DNA from: Mesostigma viride
Lineage: Eukaryota > Streptophyta > Mesostigmatophyceae > Mesostigmatales > Mesostigmataceae
DNA length: 64,000 nt
Assembly (NCBI GenBank): GCA_009746045.1
Contig: RPFO01001996.1
Location: forward strand, 1 to 64,000
Direction of reading: 5' to 3'
Shown: positions 23,244 through 33,236 of the stretch, in pieces
Layout of the letters: the number at the start of each line of letters is the position of its first letter
How positions within the stretch are numbered: position 1 is the stretch's first letter
Translations under genes and position numbers: made by a program
Notes under the pieces: model-generated
Told to the model about the DNA's origin: nothing
The model's database searches: none
Seen by the model: the letters and a program-made list of their open reading frames with translations, nothing else

Positions 23244-26200
23244 GAATGATGATCCCCGTCGTCTTCGTCGTCCACGACCACGGCAAAGTCCATGTCGACG
23301 TCTTGCCACCCATCTTCAAGAAGCCGATATTTGATAAGTCGGACCAGGCGCTTCCACCGGCGGATATGGGCGGGTAACCCGAACACCAGCAGAACTCTGG
23401 AGGGTCCCTTCAACAGGGCCTTGGTGATCTGGTCAACCACATCCCACGCGGCATACCTCAAACGGGAGGAGGGTAAGGGTATCTGGCTGTCGACCGGAAT
23501 ACAGTCTTGATCCCACTCGCGCAGGTTCCTCCACTTCTCGTTGCTGTCAGCTGTCAGGTCCAGCACAGCAAACGCCTGGTCCTTCAGCTTCCCAGGAAGG
23601 TCTTCAGACCCCGTGTACAACTCGTCCACCACCTTCGTCACCACCAGATCCTTTCTTTTTTCGTTTTCCTTCCATGTCATTGTCCTGTATGCGATCCAGT
23701 CGGGTCCCATCTTCACCCCGTCCCAATAGGTGAAGGCTTCCAGCCTGTCCCACCACCCCCTCTTGGCCTTGGCAGTCCCCTCCTCCTTAGCCGCCGCCTG
23801 CACCTCCTCCTCCGCCGCCGCCTCCTGCTGTGGCACACCCAGCAGATGTTTGGTCTTCACCCCCAAATCGTCATACAAATGACGGGGGTGGGAAGCGAGC
23901 AGCCCTCTCGGGAACTTCCAGTCCTTCTGGTCGACCACTTTCCTTTTAGCCGGCGGAAGGTCCCTCAGCGTGAGAATGATCGCCCTCGTGGCCGTGACGA
24001 TCACCCGCCAAAAGTCTCTGGTCAGGCGGCAGTCGGCGATGAACTTGTCGAGGTCCGTGGCGACGGTGCCCTTCAGCTTCACGCCAAACACGTGCTCCCT
24101 CACCAATACGGGGTCGAAAGTCCCGTTTAGTTGTTTGCAAGCGGCCATCAGCTCGGGGTTCTCCAGGAACTTGATGTGGGCGAATTGCTTTGCCGCCTCT
24201 ATCAAATTCTTGGCGACTTCCATTATTTTTATCAGGTTGCTGGGAGGGGCCTCACAGGACATGATCGGCGCTTGGATCAGGCTGTCGAAGTACTGGAAAC
24301 TCGCAAGTTCCCGATGCGCGGTGAAAATGGACAGTTCGTGCGCCTTGTCTTTAGGGCGCGTGTCAAGGAAGTCTTGCCGAGCCGCGATATCCTGTGCGAT
24401 CGCCGGCTTGCCGTCGACAGCGGGCTTCAAAGGGTCCTCACACCAGAACAGCCAGCGCTGCATGAAGTTCTTCTGGTCCGGCCCCCACTTGTCCGTCTCT
24501 TCAGCCCCTCCTGCCTTGTCGCCTGCGCCGTCCCCTTCGGCCTTGGCTTGCTCTCCTTTCTGCCAAAAGGGCTTCACAATCGCCCAGATCTTGCCGTACA
24601 GAGGAGTTGGGAGAGACACGCCCTTCCCTCTCTTGACGGGTCCATATGCCTGGTAGGCCCGGTGCACATCCCCCAGCGCTGAGCCCCACGTTGCCTTGGC
24701 TTGGGCTGTGTCCTCGGCGTTCATGGCGTTCCCGAGCTGCCTGACAACTTCGATCATCTTGCCGACTTGTTCGGTAACCTGCATCCCCGTAGGGCAACAA
24801 CGCGCAGAGACACATCGACAGTCCTCCCAAATAAGCACAACTCAACTGAGAACAAGAATACGACTGACAGAAACGCCGGCGGTCGCATCTTGACCAAAAT
24901 ATGGCATGCTAAGGTGGAACATGAAAACCCCTTATAGAAACGCCGGCGGTCGCATCTTGACCGAACTAATGGCATACTGAAATTAACACAAGAAAACCAC
25001 TTATAGAAACGCCGGCGGTCGCAACCTGGCTTACCTTCTGTTCACGGATCTGCCACCAGGTCGGCAGGATGGTCTCACCCTTGAGCATCTGCACGTCCAC
25101 CCCCCCGAAATTCGTCCAATCAGTTGCCCACTCCTCCAGCTTCGCCGCGGCCACGGTCTTCGTGACCTCCTGCTCCTTCCCTCCCCGCGCAACGACCCTG
25201 AGCTTTTCCGCCTTCATGAAACCATTCAGCATTGCCTGGTACCACACAGATCTTTGGTCCACCGTCATATTGTCGGTGACCAGTTCGAATTTCACCGATT
25301 TGATGAGTGTGGTAAAGTGGTTCCCGTCCAGCACGAGAAAGCCGCAAATGGCTGGCGGCAACGGTGGCTTCTTCTCGAGTGGAGCCATCTCCCAGGCGGA
25401 CTTGCACAAACTGTCCAAAAGCGCGGCCTTTCTCACGTCCACGGGCTTAAGTGAGTCCAGAATATCGGCCGGTCCTGTCAGAACCGCGGTGGAAGCAGCT
25501 TCGGCCATTCCCTTGGCCGAGCTCGTTCGCAGGTAGATATCAATCTCTTTGTCAGTCATTGCGCGAGCGTAGCCAGCCTTCATTGTCCGTGCCCCCCCAT
25601 CTCCCCGAAGAGTTGCGCGAGCTGACGCTGGGTGCCTTCCTTTTTCATCCAGTCATGAAAACTGTTGGGGCACCGGTCAGCCAAAAACTGGAACGAGTAC
25701 CGCCACACAGGAATCACCAGCTTGTCGTGGCCGTAGTCGGACTCCGAGTTTGCAAAAATGGTGGCGTTCTGCTCGGCTCTAGACAGATGCAAGTCTCGTG
25801 CGAGGAGCTTCTGAGGCCCCACGAACAGGTTCCTTGTCCACACCCGATTTCGATGCACCAAGGCTTTGGACATCTCATCGAGGTCCCGAGGCTGAACGGC
25901 AAGCTGCTTCCGCAACCGTTTGCCCTTCGCGATCTCATCGTTCACATCCAGGATGTCATCATCATCCTGCGACACCGGGGACTTCTCCCATTTCTCAAGC
26001 AGAGACACGGGAGCATCCGCAACCTCCACCTCCTTTCCTTTCCCCTTTCCCTTCAGCGCCTTCCCCTTGTAGGTCGCAAGTGCTTCGGAGAGTCCCTTCT
26101 GGTGTTCGTCGACGGCAGCAGTCCACGTACTATCTATTTTCATGTTCTCGCGGCGCGCGTGCTGGTCGAGGCTGATTGAGTACAGGATGGCCGCGTGGGT

Positions 26201-28355
26201 CGCCCTCTCGGCCTGCACGTACTGCGTTGATGCGAAAAAATCAGGAAAGCATAACCAAAAGGAATAAAGTAAATGCCGATTGAGAAACGCCGGCCGTCGC
26301 AACCTACATGAAACCTGAACCTCAACATCAAAGCCCCCCTCACAACAGAGGTATACTTACCTCGTTCCCCTTAACAATGATATGAAAAAATCAGGAAAGC
26401 ATAACCGAAAGGAATAAAGTAAATGTCACACTTGAGAAACGCCGGCCGTCGCAACCTAGATGAAACCTAAACCTCAAGATCAGAGCCCCCCTCACAACAG
26501 AGGTACACTTGGCTCATTTCCCTCAACGATGCGAAATCAGGAAAGGAAGTAAGTGTTAGTCAAAAGGAAGTAAGTGTCACACTTGAGAAACGCCGGCCGT
26601 CGCAACCTACATGAAACCTGGACCTCAAGAACAAAGCCCCCCTCACAACAGAGGTAGACTTACCTCATTCCCCTCAACCGCTGCTGCTTCAGCCGCTTTC
26701 TTCGACCCCTTCGCGATCTTCGGAGACTTGTCCCGGCGGGCATCGTGTTCCTTCAACATCTTGATCAGAGTCTTGGCGTCCGCCATCGTCACCGTCTTCA
26801 GTTTACACTTCCTCTCCTTCCCTTTGCCCTCGAACAGGTTCTCCTCCATCCACTTTATCAAGGCCTTGGCGCTCGGGATCTCCTCAGGCTGTGTGGCGCC
26901 ATCGGGCGCGCACGCATTCTTCACGATCAACTCAGCGACTTGATGGAGAGTCATCATCTGGTTCCGTACCTCAGGTGGGGCTGTTTCCGTTCTCACCTCG
27001 GCCACAACCCACTTTGCCAACTTCTTCAGTTGATAAGCATCCGCTTGCTCCTTAAAGCGTGTCATTTTCGCAGTATCGCCGTCGCTTCCACCCGCGCCCT
27101 CTGACACAGGCTCACCGACAGCGATAGCCCCCTCTCCCTGGAGATTTGCCCCACCCTGACGACCGGCTTCCTGCAAGAACATTATCAACGGAAGATTTTT
27201 AATGTAAGAAAAGTGTAGAGAAACGCCGGCCGTCGTAACTCTGTCAATTGAGGACGAACCTAAACTTTCAATTTGTAAGTCAACGGTAACTTACCCTTCC
27301 CCCCTCTGCAGTGGAACCACCGTAAGATCCACTTCCCCTCCTGTCACCGCCCTCTTGCTGCTCGAACGGACTTCCCTGTAAAAATAGCAAACGCGATTGT
27401 CCATTCACAAGAAAAAAATTACTACAAAAATAAACAAGGATATACGCACGCAAACCTTTTCAATACAAGTAAACCGGAGAGGAATCTGACGCACTCATGT
27501 ACCTGGGTGCTTCCCGCCATTGAGCGGGCTTCTCTTGCACCAACATCCTCTTGCCGGCCCTGCGAACATTTCAACGGAAAGTAAAAATCCGCTTAGTTGT
27601 CGGAAATGACATGTCTGGCGAATATTGCAAAAAAATGCGTATTGTATTTCACGACATCAATTTAATGGGCGGAGACTTACGAAGATCGGCCCGCCACCTT
27701 CCAAATTGCCCAGCGTCATATCGAAAACATCGAGGACTTCCCCTCCATCGACCCCCTTCCCCCTTCCCCTCTGCCGCGGCGGGGGCATATCGCCCGTCGC
27801 GACCGGCTTGGAAGTCGCGGGGGGATCCCTTGCGGTTGAGGGCACTGCGGCCGACTCGTGCACACTCTCCCCCCTCTTTTGGGCTACTGCGGCAGGCGCG
27901 GCATGGGAGGGCGCGGCGGCTACTGTCTCTGGCGCATTCTGAGCCAACCGACGCAACCTTAGCTCCTGCTGGAGCAGGGTTTCGAAACGAGGCATGAATG
28001 TGCGCTTGGAGGTATAAGGCACCTTGGCGACTTCAGGTTTGTCATTAAGGATGTCTTGGTACAGCGCGAATTGCTGTTCACGAGTGCCATTCGCGAGTCG
28101 CTCAAACCGCTCAATCTGAATCCGCTTAACCGGATCGTCCACCATCTCAAGACCACCGTGGTACTCATCCTTCCCAGTGACCGCGGCAAAGCTGACACCA
28201 GATTCCACCATTGGGGGCGGCGTGCCCTCCCTTGCACGCTTGTGAGGAGGCTGTTGTGGGGAGGCGCCTTGGGCCTGAACTGGTTGCCCTTCTGACCCTT
28301 CCCCCCTAGGGGGAGAGTCGCCGACCACCTGCGATGTAGGGCCGCCCTTTTCCAT
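22553..28355 (-). CDS. Gene B: large unidentified protein, 6 exons, one probable frameshift
   Basis: Exons from the 5' end: 28355-27681, 27559-27503 (19 codons), 27375-27295 (27 codons), 27170-26664, 26221-25035 and 24778-22553. Every junction is phase 0 with GT-AG sites. The product is about 1577 residues if a one-base discrepancy is allowed at a run of seven C at 25592-25598; as read, the frame stops shortly after and resumes at 25583 in another frame. The N-terminus is Pro/Gln-rich. Exon 4 is helical with a Lys-rich end. Exon 6 is hydrophilic with Trp-rich segments, then a poly-Asp/Glu tract (residue about 1350 on) and 24-residue repeats near the C-terminus. I recognise no family. The start ATG follows directly after an acceptor-like GTTGCAG, so a 5' untranslated exon may exist. 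It may be a partner protein of the element that carries gene A. Confidence 0.7.
22655..22880. repeat. 72-bp tandem repeat with plus-oriented motif inside gene B 3' end
   Basis: Three full units plus partial ends carry GATACGCCCGCCGGCGTTTC at 22713, 22785 and 22857. The 72-bp period equals 24 codons, so the minus-strand frame stays open and would encode ETPAGVSVMRRGIAS-type repeats. The motif is antisense to gene B here but matches the orientation of gene A. Either gene B has captured motif repeats as a coding tail, or its true end is earlier. Confidence 0.75.
23180..23241 (-). repeat. GAT/CAT trinucleotide run encoding poly-Asp
   Basis: About 20 CAT units on the + strand read as a run of Asp codons in gene B. 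A Glu-rich stretch (about 23100-23170, CTC-rich on the + strand) follows. Acidic tracts like this are common in nuclear or chromatin proteins, but nothing more specific can be said. Confidence 0.85.
24779..25034 (-). other. Gene B intron 5 with three tandem motif units
   Basis: Donor AAG|GTAAGC at 25034 and acceptor GGGATGCAG ending at 24779. Three tandem units of 67-69 bp each contain GAAACGCCGGCGGTCGCAWC on the + strand (24870, 24937, 25006). The first motif begins only 9 bases after the donor. The tandem growth resembles that in gene A intron 1 and gene B intron 4. Confidence 0.75.
26222..26663 (-). other. Gene B intron 4 with three tandem 151-bp units
   Basis: Donor GAG|GTAAGT at 26663, acceptor CAACGCAG ending at 26222. 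The intron is three units of about 151 bp, each with GAAACGCCGGCCGTCGCAAC (26284, 26436, 26587) and, at the unit edges, relics of the exon end plus donor (CTTACCTCGTTCCCC at 26355). The duplication therefore included the exon boundary and leaves a decoy donor inside the intron. Confidence 0.78.
27220..27239 (-). other. 20-bp motif in gene B intron 3
   Basis: GAAACGCCGGCCGTCGTAAC on the + strand, in the intron 27171-27294, 55 bases after the donor. The two other upstream gene B introns (27376-27502 and 27560-27680) have no copy, so the motif is not required for splicing in general. Confidence 0.8.
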
Positions 28356-28577
28356 CTGCAACACAAAACAAAAAAATTGGAAAAAACATACGAGTCAGCA
28401 GGAAGATGCGCCCCACGTCGCAACTCAATACAAAAAATGCATCATTATGTCAAGGTACAAACAACGTTATAATTCAGAATGAACAGAGATTCATAACAAG
28501 AGAACGACGCACTAAAAGATGCGACCGCCGTCGCAACTTTCGTCAATTCACTCTCTATACAAACAACTCTATGTCCC

Positions 28578-29312
28578 TCATAAAGAATCAATTGGCAAGG
28601 AAATGCAAAAAAATTCCGTTACCACCTCCGTCGACCCATAAGTGGTTCGCGAATGGGAAATCGCTGCTGATTTTCGGTCGAGCCCTTCACGGTATTTTCG
28701 AAATCTCGAGGCAAGGTTGCGCGGAAGAGGGCCCCCCTCAATCATGCGTGCGATCGGACTGGCCATGGAAACGGATACCTGGTTCCTGGACTGCCTTGCA
28801 CGGTCAACCATCTTGAAACTTCCCCGGAGAAGGAAATCAGACGTCAGACGGTTGAATATGCGAACGTCAAGATTTGACCAACCCATCATCCATTCCACCA
28901 CCTTCTCCGCGGCATCATGGAAGACCTGCCTCTCATCCGCCACTCCTCGAGACCCAAACACACAATCGGCCGTGTTATCGTCGTGCCTCTTAAGGCGAAT
29001 GTTCACGTCCTCTTTGTCATCATCCATTTCCGACAGCCGAATTACAGCCCTTTTGGCTCCGTCCACTCCATCCTCAAGAAGGACGTCCATCTGCGCCCCT
29101 CCCACACAATTGTTGTCAACGTATTGTTGCAAATGACGGGAAATCATGTCCTTTCCAAAAGCTACGATGTGTTCCCCACACAGACCCATGTCGGTAATTG
29201 ACAGCTTTTTACATTTCCTATCCCGGCACTTCTTTTCGGGATCCTTCTCAAAAATCCGGAAAACAGCGTCCTGATATGGACGTCCCCTTATGTCGACCGT
29301 CAGACTGGACAT
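28578..29312 (-). CDS. Gene C: unidentified 244-aa protein with Cys/His cluster
   Basis: A single open frame from ATG 29312 to the stop at 28578. Near residue 29 lies C-x4-C-KK-x9-C-x2-H (CRDRKCKKLSITDMGLCGEH), probably a small metal-binding module. The rest is mixed alpha/beta with acidic patches. Gene D has a comparable C-x4-C-KK-x9-C-x3-H start, so C and D may be paralogues. The start ATG is immediately preceded by TTTCGCAG, an acceptor-like sequence; a GGCCGGTATGTT block just upstream is shared with gene D. Two variant copies of the 20-bp motif follow the stop (28518 and 28405). No family is recognised. Confidence 0.65.
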   Translation of the reverse strand: MSSLTVDIRGRPYQDAVFRIFEKDPEKKCRDRKCKKLSITDMGLCGEHIVAFGKDMISRHLQQYVDNNCVGGAQMDVLLEDGVDGAKRAVIRLSEMDDDKEDVNIRLKRHDDNTADCVFGSRGVADERQVFHDAAEKVVEWMMGWSNLDVRIFNRLTSDFLLRGSFKMVDRARQSRNQVSVSMASPIARMIEGGPLPRNLASRFRKYREGLDRKSAAISHSRTTYGSTEVVTEFFCISLPIDSL

Positions 29313-29592
29313 CTGCGAAACCAGAACATACCGGCCGCGAGTAGTTTATATTATTAAAAAAAACTGGCATTTATTAAGTCATCTTCATCTATTTATGCGA
29401 GCTAAAATTTGAAGAAAATGCAACAAAGAAACGCCCTGGGGCGCAACTTCCTCAACAACCACTTTCTACGTACAAACGAATGGCAATCACATCGACTACG
29501 ATTGTCACTACATACGAATGTCCAGACAATATAATGTGTATGTAGAGGGGGGGCATTCAAGACCAGAGAAACGCCGGCGGGCGCAACTCATA

Positions 29593-30459
29593 TCAATATA
29601 GACTGTCCCGCGACTCGTTCCACTCTCTGCAGGTTTTGCAACAACCGATCGAGCGAACTCTCGGAACCTCTTTCGCCGCCATTTCATCGACACGAGCGAA
29701 CATCTCTTCTTTGGCGGCCACCAACTTTGCCTCCTTGTTGCCGGTGTCAGGATAGATTTCGGACCTCCTCGTCTTCATCGGGGCCACTCTCTCCAAATAC
29801 TCTGCACACAGAGAATCCTGCTCCTCCTCCACAATCGCCTTCACGCCGGATACAATCGCTTTGGCTTTTGTTTCCACGCGAAAATCGAACTCTCGTTGAG
29901 TTATCAGCGGAATGTCGGCGAGTGCAAAACACATACGCCGATAAAGTTCGCTTACATCCGTGTCACGCGAGTCGGCAAAAGGTGTCGTCATCAAAAAGCA
30001 TCTCAAGCTACTCCAACCATTTTCTTGGGCGCCGGCAACGTAGCCTCCCTTTGCCAAGTCCGCACCTGTCGCGGAGTCTTTGACTATCCAATCTTCAAGG
30101 AAGTACTCGTCTCCCCTGGTGAAATCAAAATTTACACCCACGACCTCTCCGACAGTCATGTCCAGGCGAAGTCGCAGGGCCCCCCCCGCCAATCCAGGTC
30201 CGAGGGCGCCCGCCATTCCAAGTCCGCGACTGAGGGCATTTTCGATGTGACGAGAATGTTCTTCGTGCTTTCGGCAATACAAGTCAAATCCGAGAGCGGT
30301 TTTCTTGCAAGTGGACACATCACACTTGCGCGGCGCCCCTATTGAGCGAGCAACACTCTGAATGACAGTGGCAACCGCTTGGTGTTGTTGAAGTCGTTGC
30401 CAATCCTCCATCAGGAGGTGACTAGACGAATCGGACGAATCTTCCGTCGAACCGGACAT
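29593..30459 (-). CDS. Gene D: unidentified 288-aa protein with Cys/His cluster
   Basis: The frame runs from ATG 30459 (codon 4 of a slightly longer frame) to the TGA at 29593. After a Ser/Asp-rich start and a helical stretch it has CDVSTCKKTALGFDLYCRKH, a C-x4-C-x9-C-x3-H metal-binding candidate. A Gly-rich hinge and a longer globular part follow, containing MCFALADIPLITQREFDFRV, which loosely resembles MYAQLADMNFCIQEGFF in gene E. A second Cys pair, CCKTC, lies near the C-terminus. TTGTCGCAG directly precedes the chosen ATG. The 20-bp motif occurs 9 bases after the stop (29568) and again at 29428. Function unknown. Confidence 0.66.
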   Translation of the reverse strand: MSGSTEDSSDSSSHLLMEDWQRLQQHQAVATVIQSVARSIGAPRKCDVSTCKKTALGFDLYCRKHEEHSRHIENALSRGLGMAGALGPGLAGGALRLRLDMTVGEVVGVNFDFTRGDEYFLEDWIVKDSATGADLAKGGYVAGAQENGWSSLRCFLMTTPFADSRDTDVSELYRRMCFALADIPLITQREFDFRVETKAKAIVSGVKAIVEEEQDSLCAEYLERVAPMKTRRSEIYPDTGNKEAKLVAAKEEMFARVDEMAAKEVPRVRSIGCCKTCREWNESRDSLY

Positions 30460-30623
30460 CTGCGACAAGTTACGATAACATACCGGCCCCGGAAAATAAA
30501 ATTCAAAAAACGTTTTGAAATTTTTTTATTGTACTTGTTTATTAATACGAAGGTTTAAATTTGGCGCAAAGAAACGCCCCAAGGCGCAACTTGTCGAACA
30601 GCAATATGGCGATAAAACATTAT

Positions 30624-30824
30624 CTATTCAATGTGCGATTGATGTGCTGAAACCTTCCAGACTTTGACACTGTCCGGTATCACCGGACTCGGACGAGGAG
30701 TCGAGTCGGAAGCGAGCCAGTAATCCTCGACTATTTTTTTGATGTACAATGGAAGACTCCTTCCATTATGTCGAAGTGTGTCGGTCCTTTGCCTTTTGGC
30801 CAAACTCTCCTTAACCTCCACCAT
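30624..30824 (-). CDS. Gene F: short basic protein, about 66 aa
   Basis: ATG 30824 lies three bases after an acceptor-like CCTACGCGCAG, and the frame ends at 30624. The product begins MVEVKESLAKRQR, followed by a helix-prone IKKIVEDYWLASD and a Pro/Ser tail. It is too short to classify. It could be a terminal exon of gene E's transcript or an independent small gene in the same co-directional series. One motif copy lies downstream at 30571. Confidence 0.4.
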   Translation of the reverse strand: MVEVKESLAKRQRTDTLRHNGRSLPLYIKKIVEDYWLASDSTPRPSPVIPDSVKVWKVSAHQSHIE

Positions 30825-30925
30825 TTCCTGCGCGTAGGAGGAAAATGATACGTTATAAACATTAAACATTAAACATTAAATATAACATCATATAAACAAG
30901 TTATTACTCTACATTTCAAGTTTTT

Positions 30926-31681
30926 CTAAGAGGCAGAGCCGTCGTGGAAGTTGAAGGAGAAGTCGACATCAGACCCCATAGTTTTATCCAGTATCGTCGT
31001 CACGTTAACCCCCCACTTCACCCCTGCCAGCACCTCCCTCGCTTGCCTCAGACGTTCGCATCTATCCTTATGCCTACTCCAGTCCGCACGCTGGCACTCC
31101 TCACTGCAATATCTGGCATCCCTACATCCTCTACACCACTTGATATGAGGTCCTGTTTCGCACCCACACCCCTCCTTGGAGCACTTTCGCGTACTACGCA
31201 TGCGATCCCCATCCCTCACGATCGGGTCAGAGAGCAAGAAAAAGTTCATGTTGAGGGGTACTGCCCCTACACATGCATCAGCCCTCACGCGCAGAGAATG
31301 CGTAACATTCGGGTAAAATGCGCGCCCGTAGGTGCACCCAAGCTGAGCCCCTTCCTCTTCCCCCAACTCTATCTTTGGCCCCTTTGTAATGAACGACACC
31401 AAAAGGCGGAACTCCGTCCTTGGGTCTATGGGCACTCTTAGATCCATCTGTGGTCTGAAAAAACCCTCTTGAATACAGAAGTTCATATCAGCTAGCTGGG
31501 CGTACATAATTCTCTCCATTTGGCTGAACGAATCAAACGCCAATAAAACGGCCAAGTGGCGGCCTGTCCTCTCCTGCGCGACTCGAACTTCCTCGAATAT
31601 GACACGCGACAGAAAGCGAACTTGTTTGAAAACGTTTTGAAGGACGCTTCCGTAGACTTCATTCACGATCTCGGACTCCAT
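30926..31681 (-). CDS. Gene E: MYND-type zinc finger protein, about 251 aa
   Basis: ATG 31681 was chosen because an acceptor-like GAAAAAG precedes it; the frame itself opens at 31705. Residues about 167-208 match the MYND pattern: CGC, then CRGC, YCSEEC, H and C in the order C-x2-C-x4-YC-x3-C-x7-H-x3-C. MYND fingers bind peptides or act as protein-protein contacts, often in transcription regulators. The 160-residue N-terminal part is globular and of unknown family, with a loose likeness to gene D. It lies in the middle of the minus-strand series between G and F, with gaps of 68 and about 100 bp. Confidence 0.75.
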   Translation of the reverse strand: MESEIVNEVYGSVLQNVFKQVRFLSRVIFEEVRVAQERTGRHLAVLLAFDSFSQMERIMYAQLADMNFCIQEGFFRPQMDLRVPIDPRTEFRLLVSFITKGPKIELGEEEGAQLGCTYGRAFYPNVTHSLRVRADACVGAVPLNMNFFLLSDPIVRDGDRMRSTRKCSKEGCGCETGPHIKWCRGCRDARYCSEECQRADWSRHKDRCERLRQAREVLAGVKWGVNVTTILDKTMGSDVDFSFNFHDGSAS

Positions 31682-31749
31682 CTTTTTCAGGGAAAAAACG
31701 AACAAAAAAATTCATAAACATTAATTTATTATTTTATAATAACAAGTTA

Positions 31750-31989
31750 CTATTCCTCGGAATAGTTTTTTTTTATCCATTCCACAAACGCGTTTGTCAC
31801 AAACACCTTCCATGCTTTCTCAAGAACTTGTCCCCCTGATGTTTTTGAGTATTCAAACTCGTCATCCGAAGAAACCAACTCCGGCACATCCTCCGAGAGG
31901 GTCTCTAAATTGTCATCGGCTTTCCTTTTGCGCTTGTGGTTTCCGAAGCATTTTTTTTGTTCTTCTTCTGACATTTGTTCTGCAACCAT
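31750..31989 (-). CDS. Gene G: small acidic/basic protein, about 79 aa
   Basis: The frame from ATG 31989 to 31750 starts MVAEQMSEEEQKKC, then HKRKRK (nuclear-localisation-like), an acidic middle (LSEDVPELVSSDDEFEY) and a helical end (AWKVFVTNAFVEWIKKNY). The true start could be the second Met, since GGTTGCAG before AACAAATG is acceptor-like. It is the first gene after the right motif array. I recognise no family. Confidence 0.5.
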   Translation of the reverse strand: MVAEQMSEEEQKKCFGNHKRKRKADDNLETLSEDVPELVSSDDEFEYSKTSGGQVLEKAWKVFVTNAFVEWIKKNYSEE

Positions 31990-32100
31990 GGAGTCATTTC
32001 GAGGGGGGTGTGGTTTAACGGGTGCAGATTTAAAGTAATTTGTTTTAGGTGAACGATGGTAAAAACTTCATTAGATATTTTAAACGAACGAGAAGCAACA

Positions 32101-32503
32101 GAAACGACGGCGGGCGTAACTATCATGGGAAACTTTGATATCACAAGATCACAATGGACACGAACGCGCTGCAACTTTCACGACATATTCTTCGACATCG
32201 AAAATAAAAAAGAAACGACGGCGGGCGTAACTATCATGAAACATTGATCTTACAAGAAGCTGACGGGGATGCAACTTTCACGACAAACACTTCGACATCG
32301 AAGATGCAAAAGAAACGACGGCGGGCGTAACTATCATGGAAAGATTGAGCTTACAAGATGACAAGTTAACTGACGGGGGTGCATCTTTCCCGAGATATAT
32401 TTCGACATCGAAAAGGCAAAAGAAACGACGGCGGGCGTAACTAGCACAACCAATGTTGGTCATGTGCTCTTCCAGTAAGACAAGAAACGACGGCGGGCGT
32501 AAC
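32101..32503 (-). repeat. Right subterminal array of the 20-bp motif (5 copies)
   Basis: Copies of GAAACGACGGCGGGCGTAAC (+ strand) at 32101, 32212, 32312, 32422 and 32484. A second, degenerate TGCAACTTTCACGACA-type element lies between several of them. In gene G's direction each reads GTTACGCCCGCCGTCGTTTC. The array mirrors the one at 17958-18512, with opposite orientation, at the other edge of the gene island. Confidence 0.88.
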
Positions 32504-32551
32504 TATCACACGGTCCAGGAAGAGTGACGTTGGCAGAATTATGGTGTTTGT

Positions 32552-33236
<685 letters not shown>

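Noticed and set aside
17490-32551. Terminal inverted repeats at the edges of the gene island
   Set aside because: I compared the flanks 17650-17957 and 32504-32551 in inverted orientation and found no match beyond the 20-bp motif arrays.
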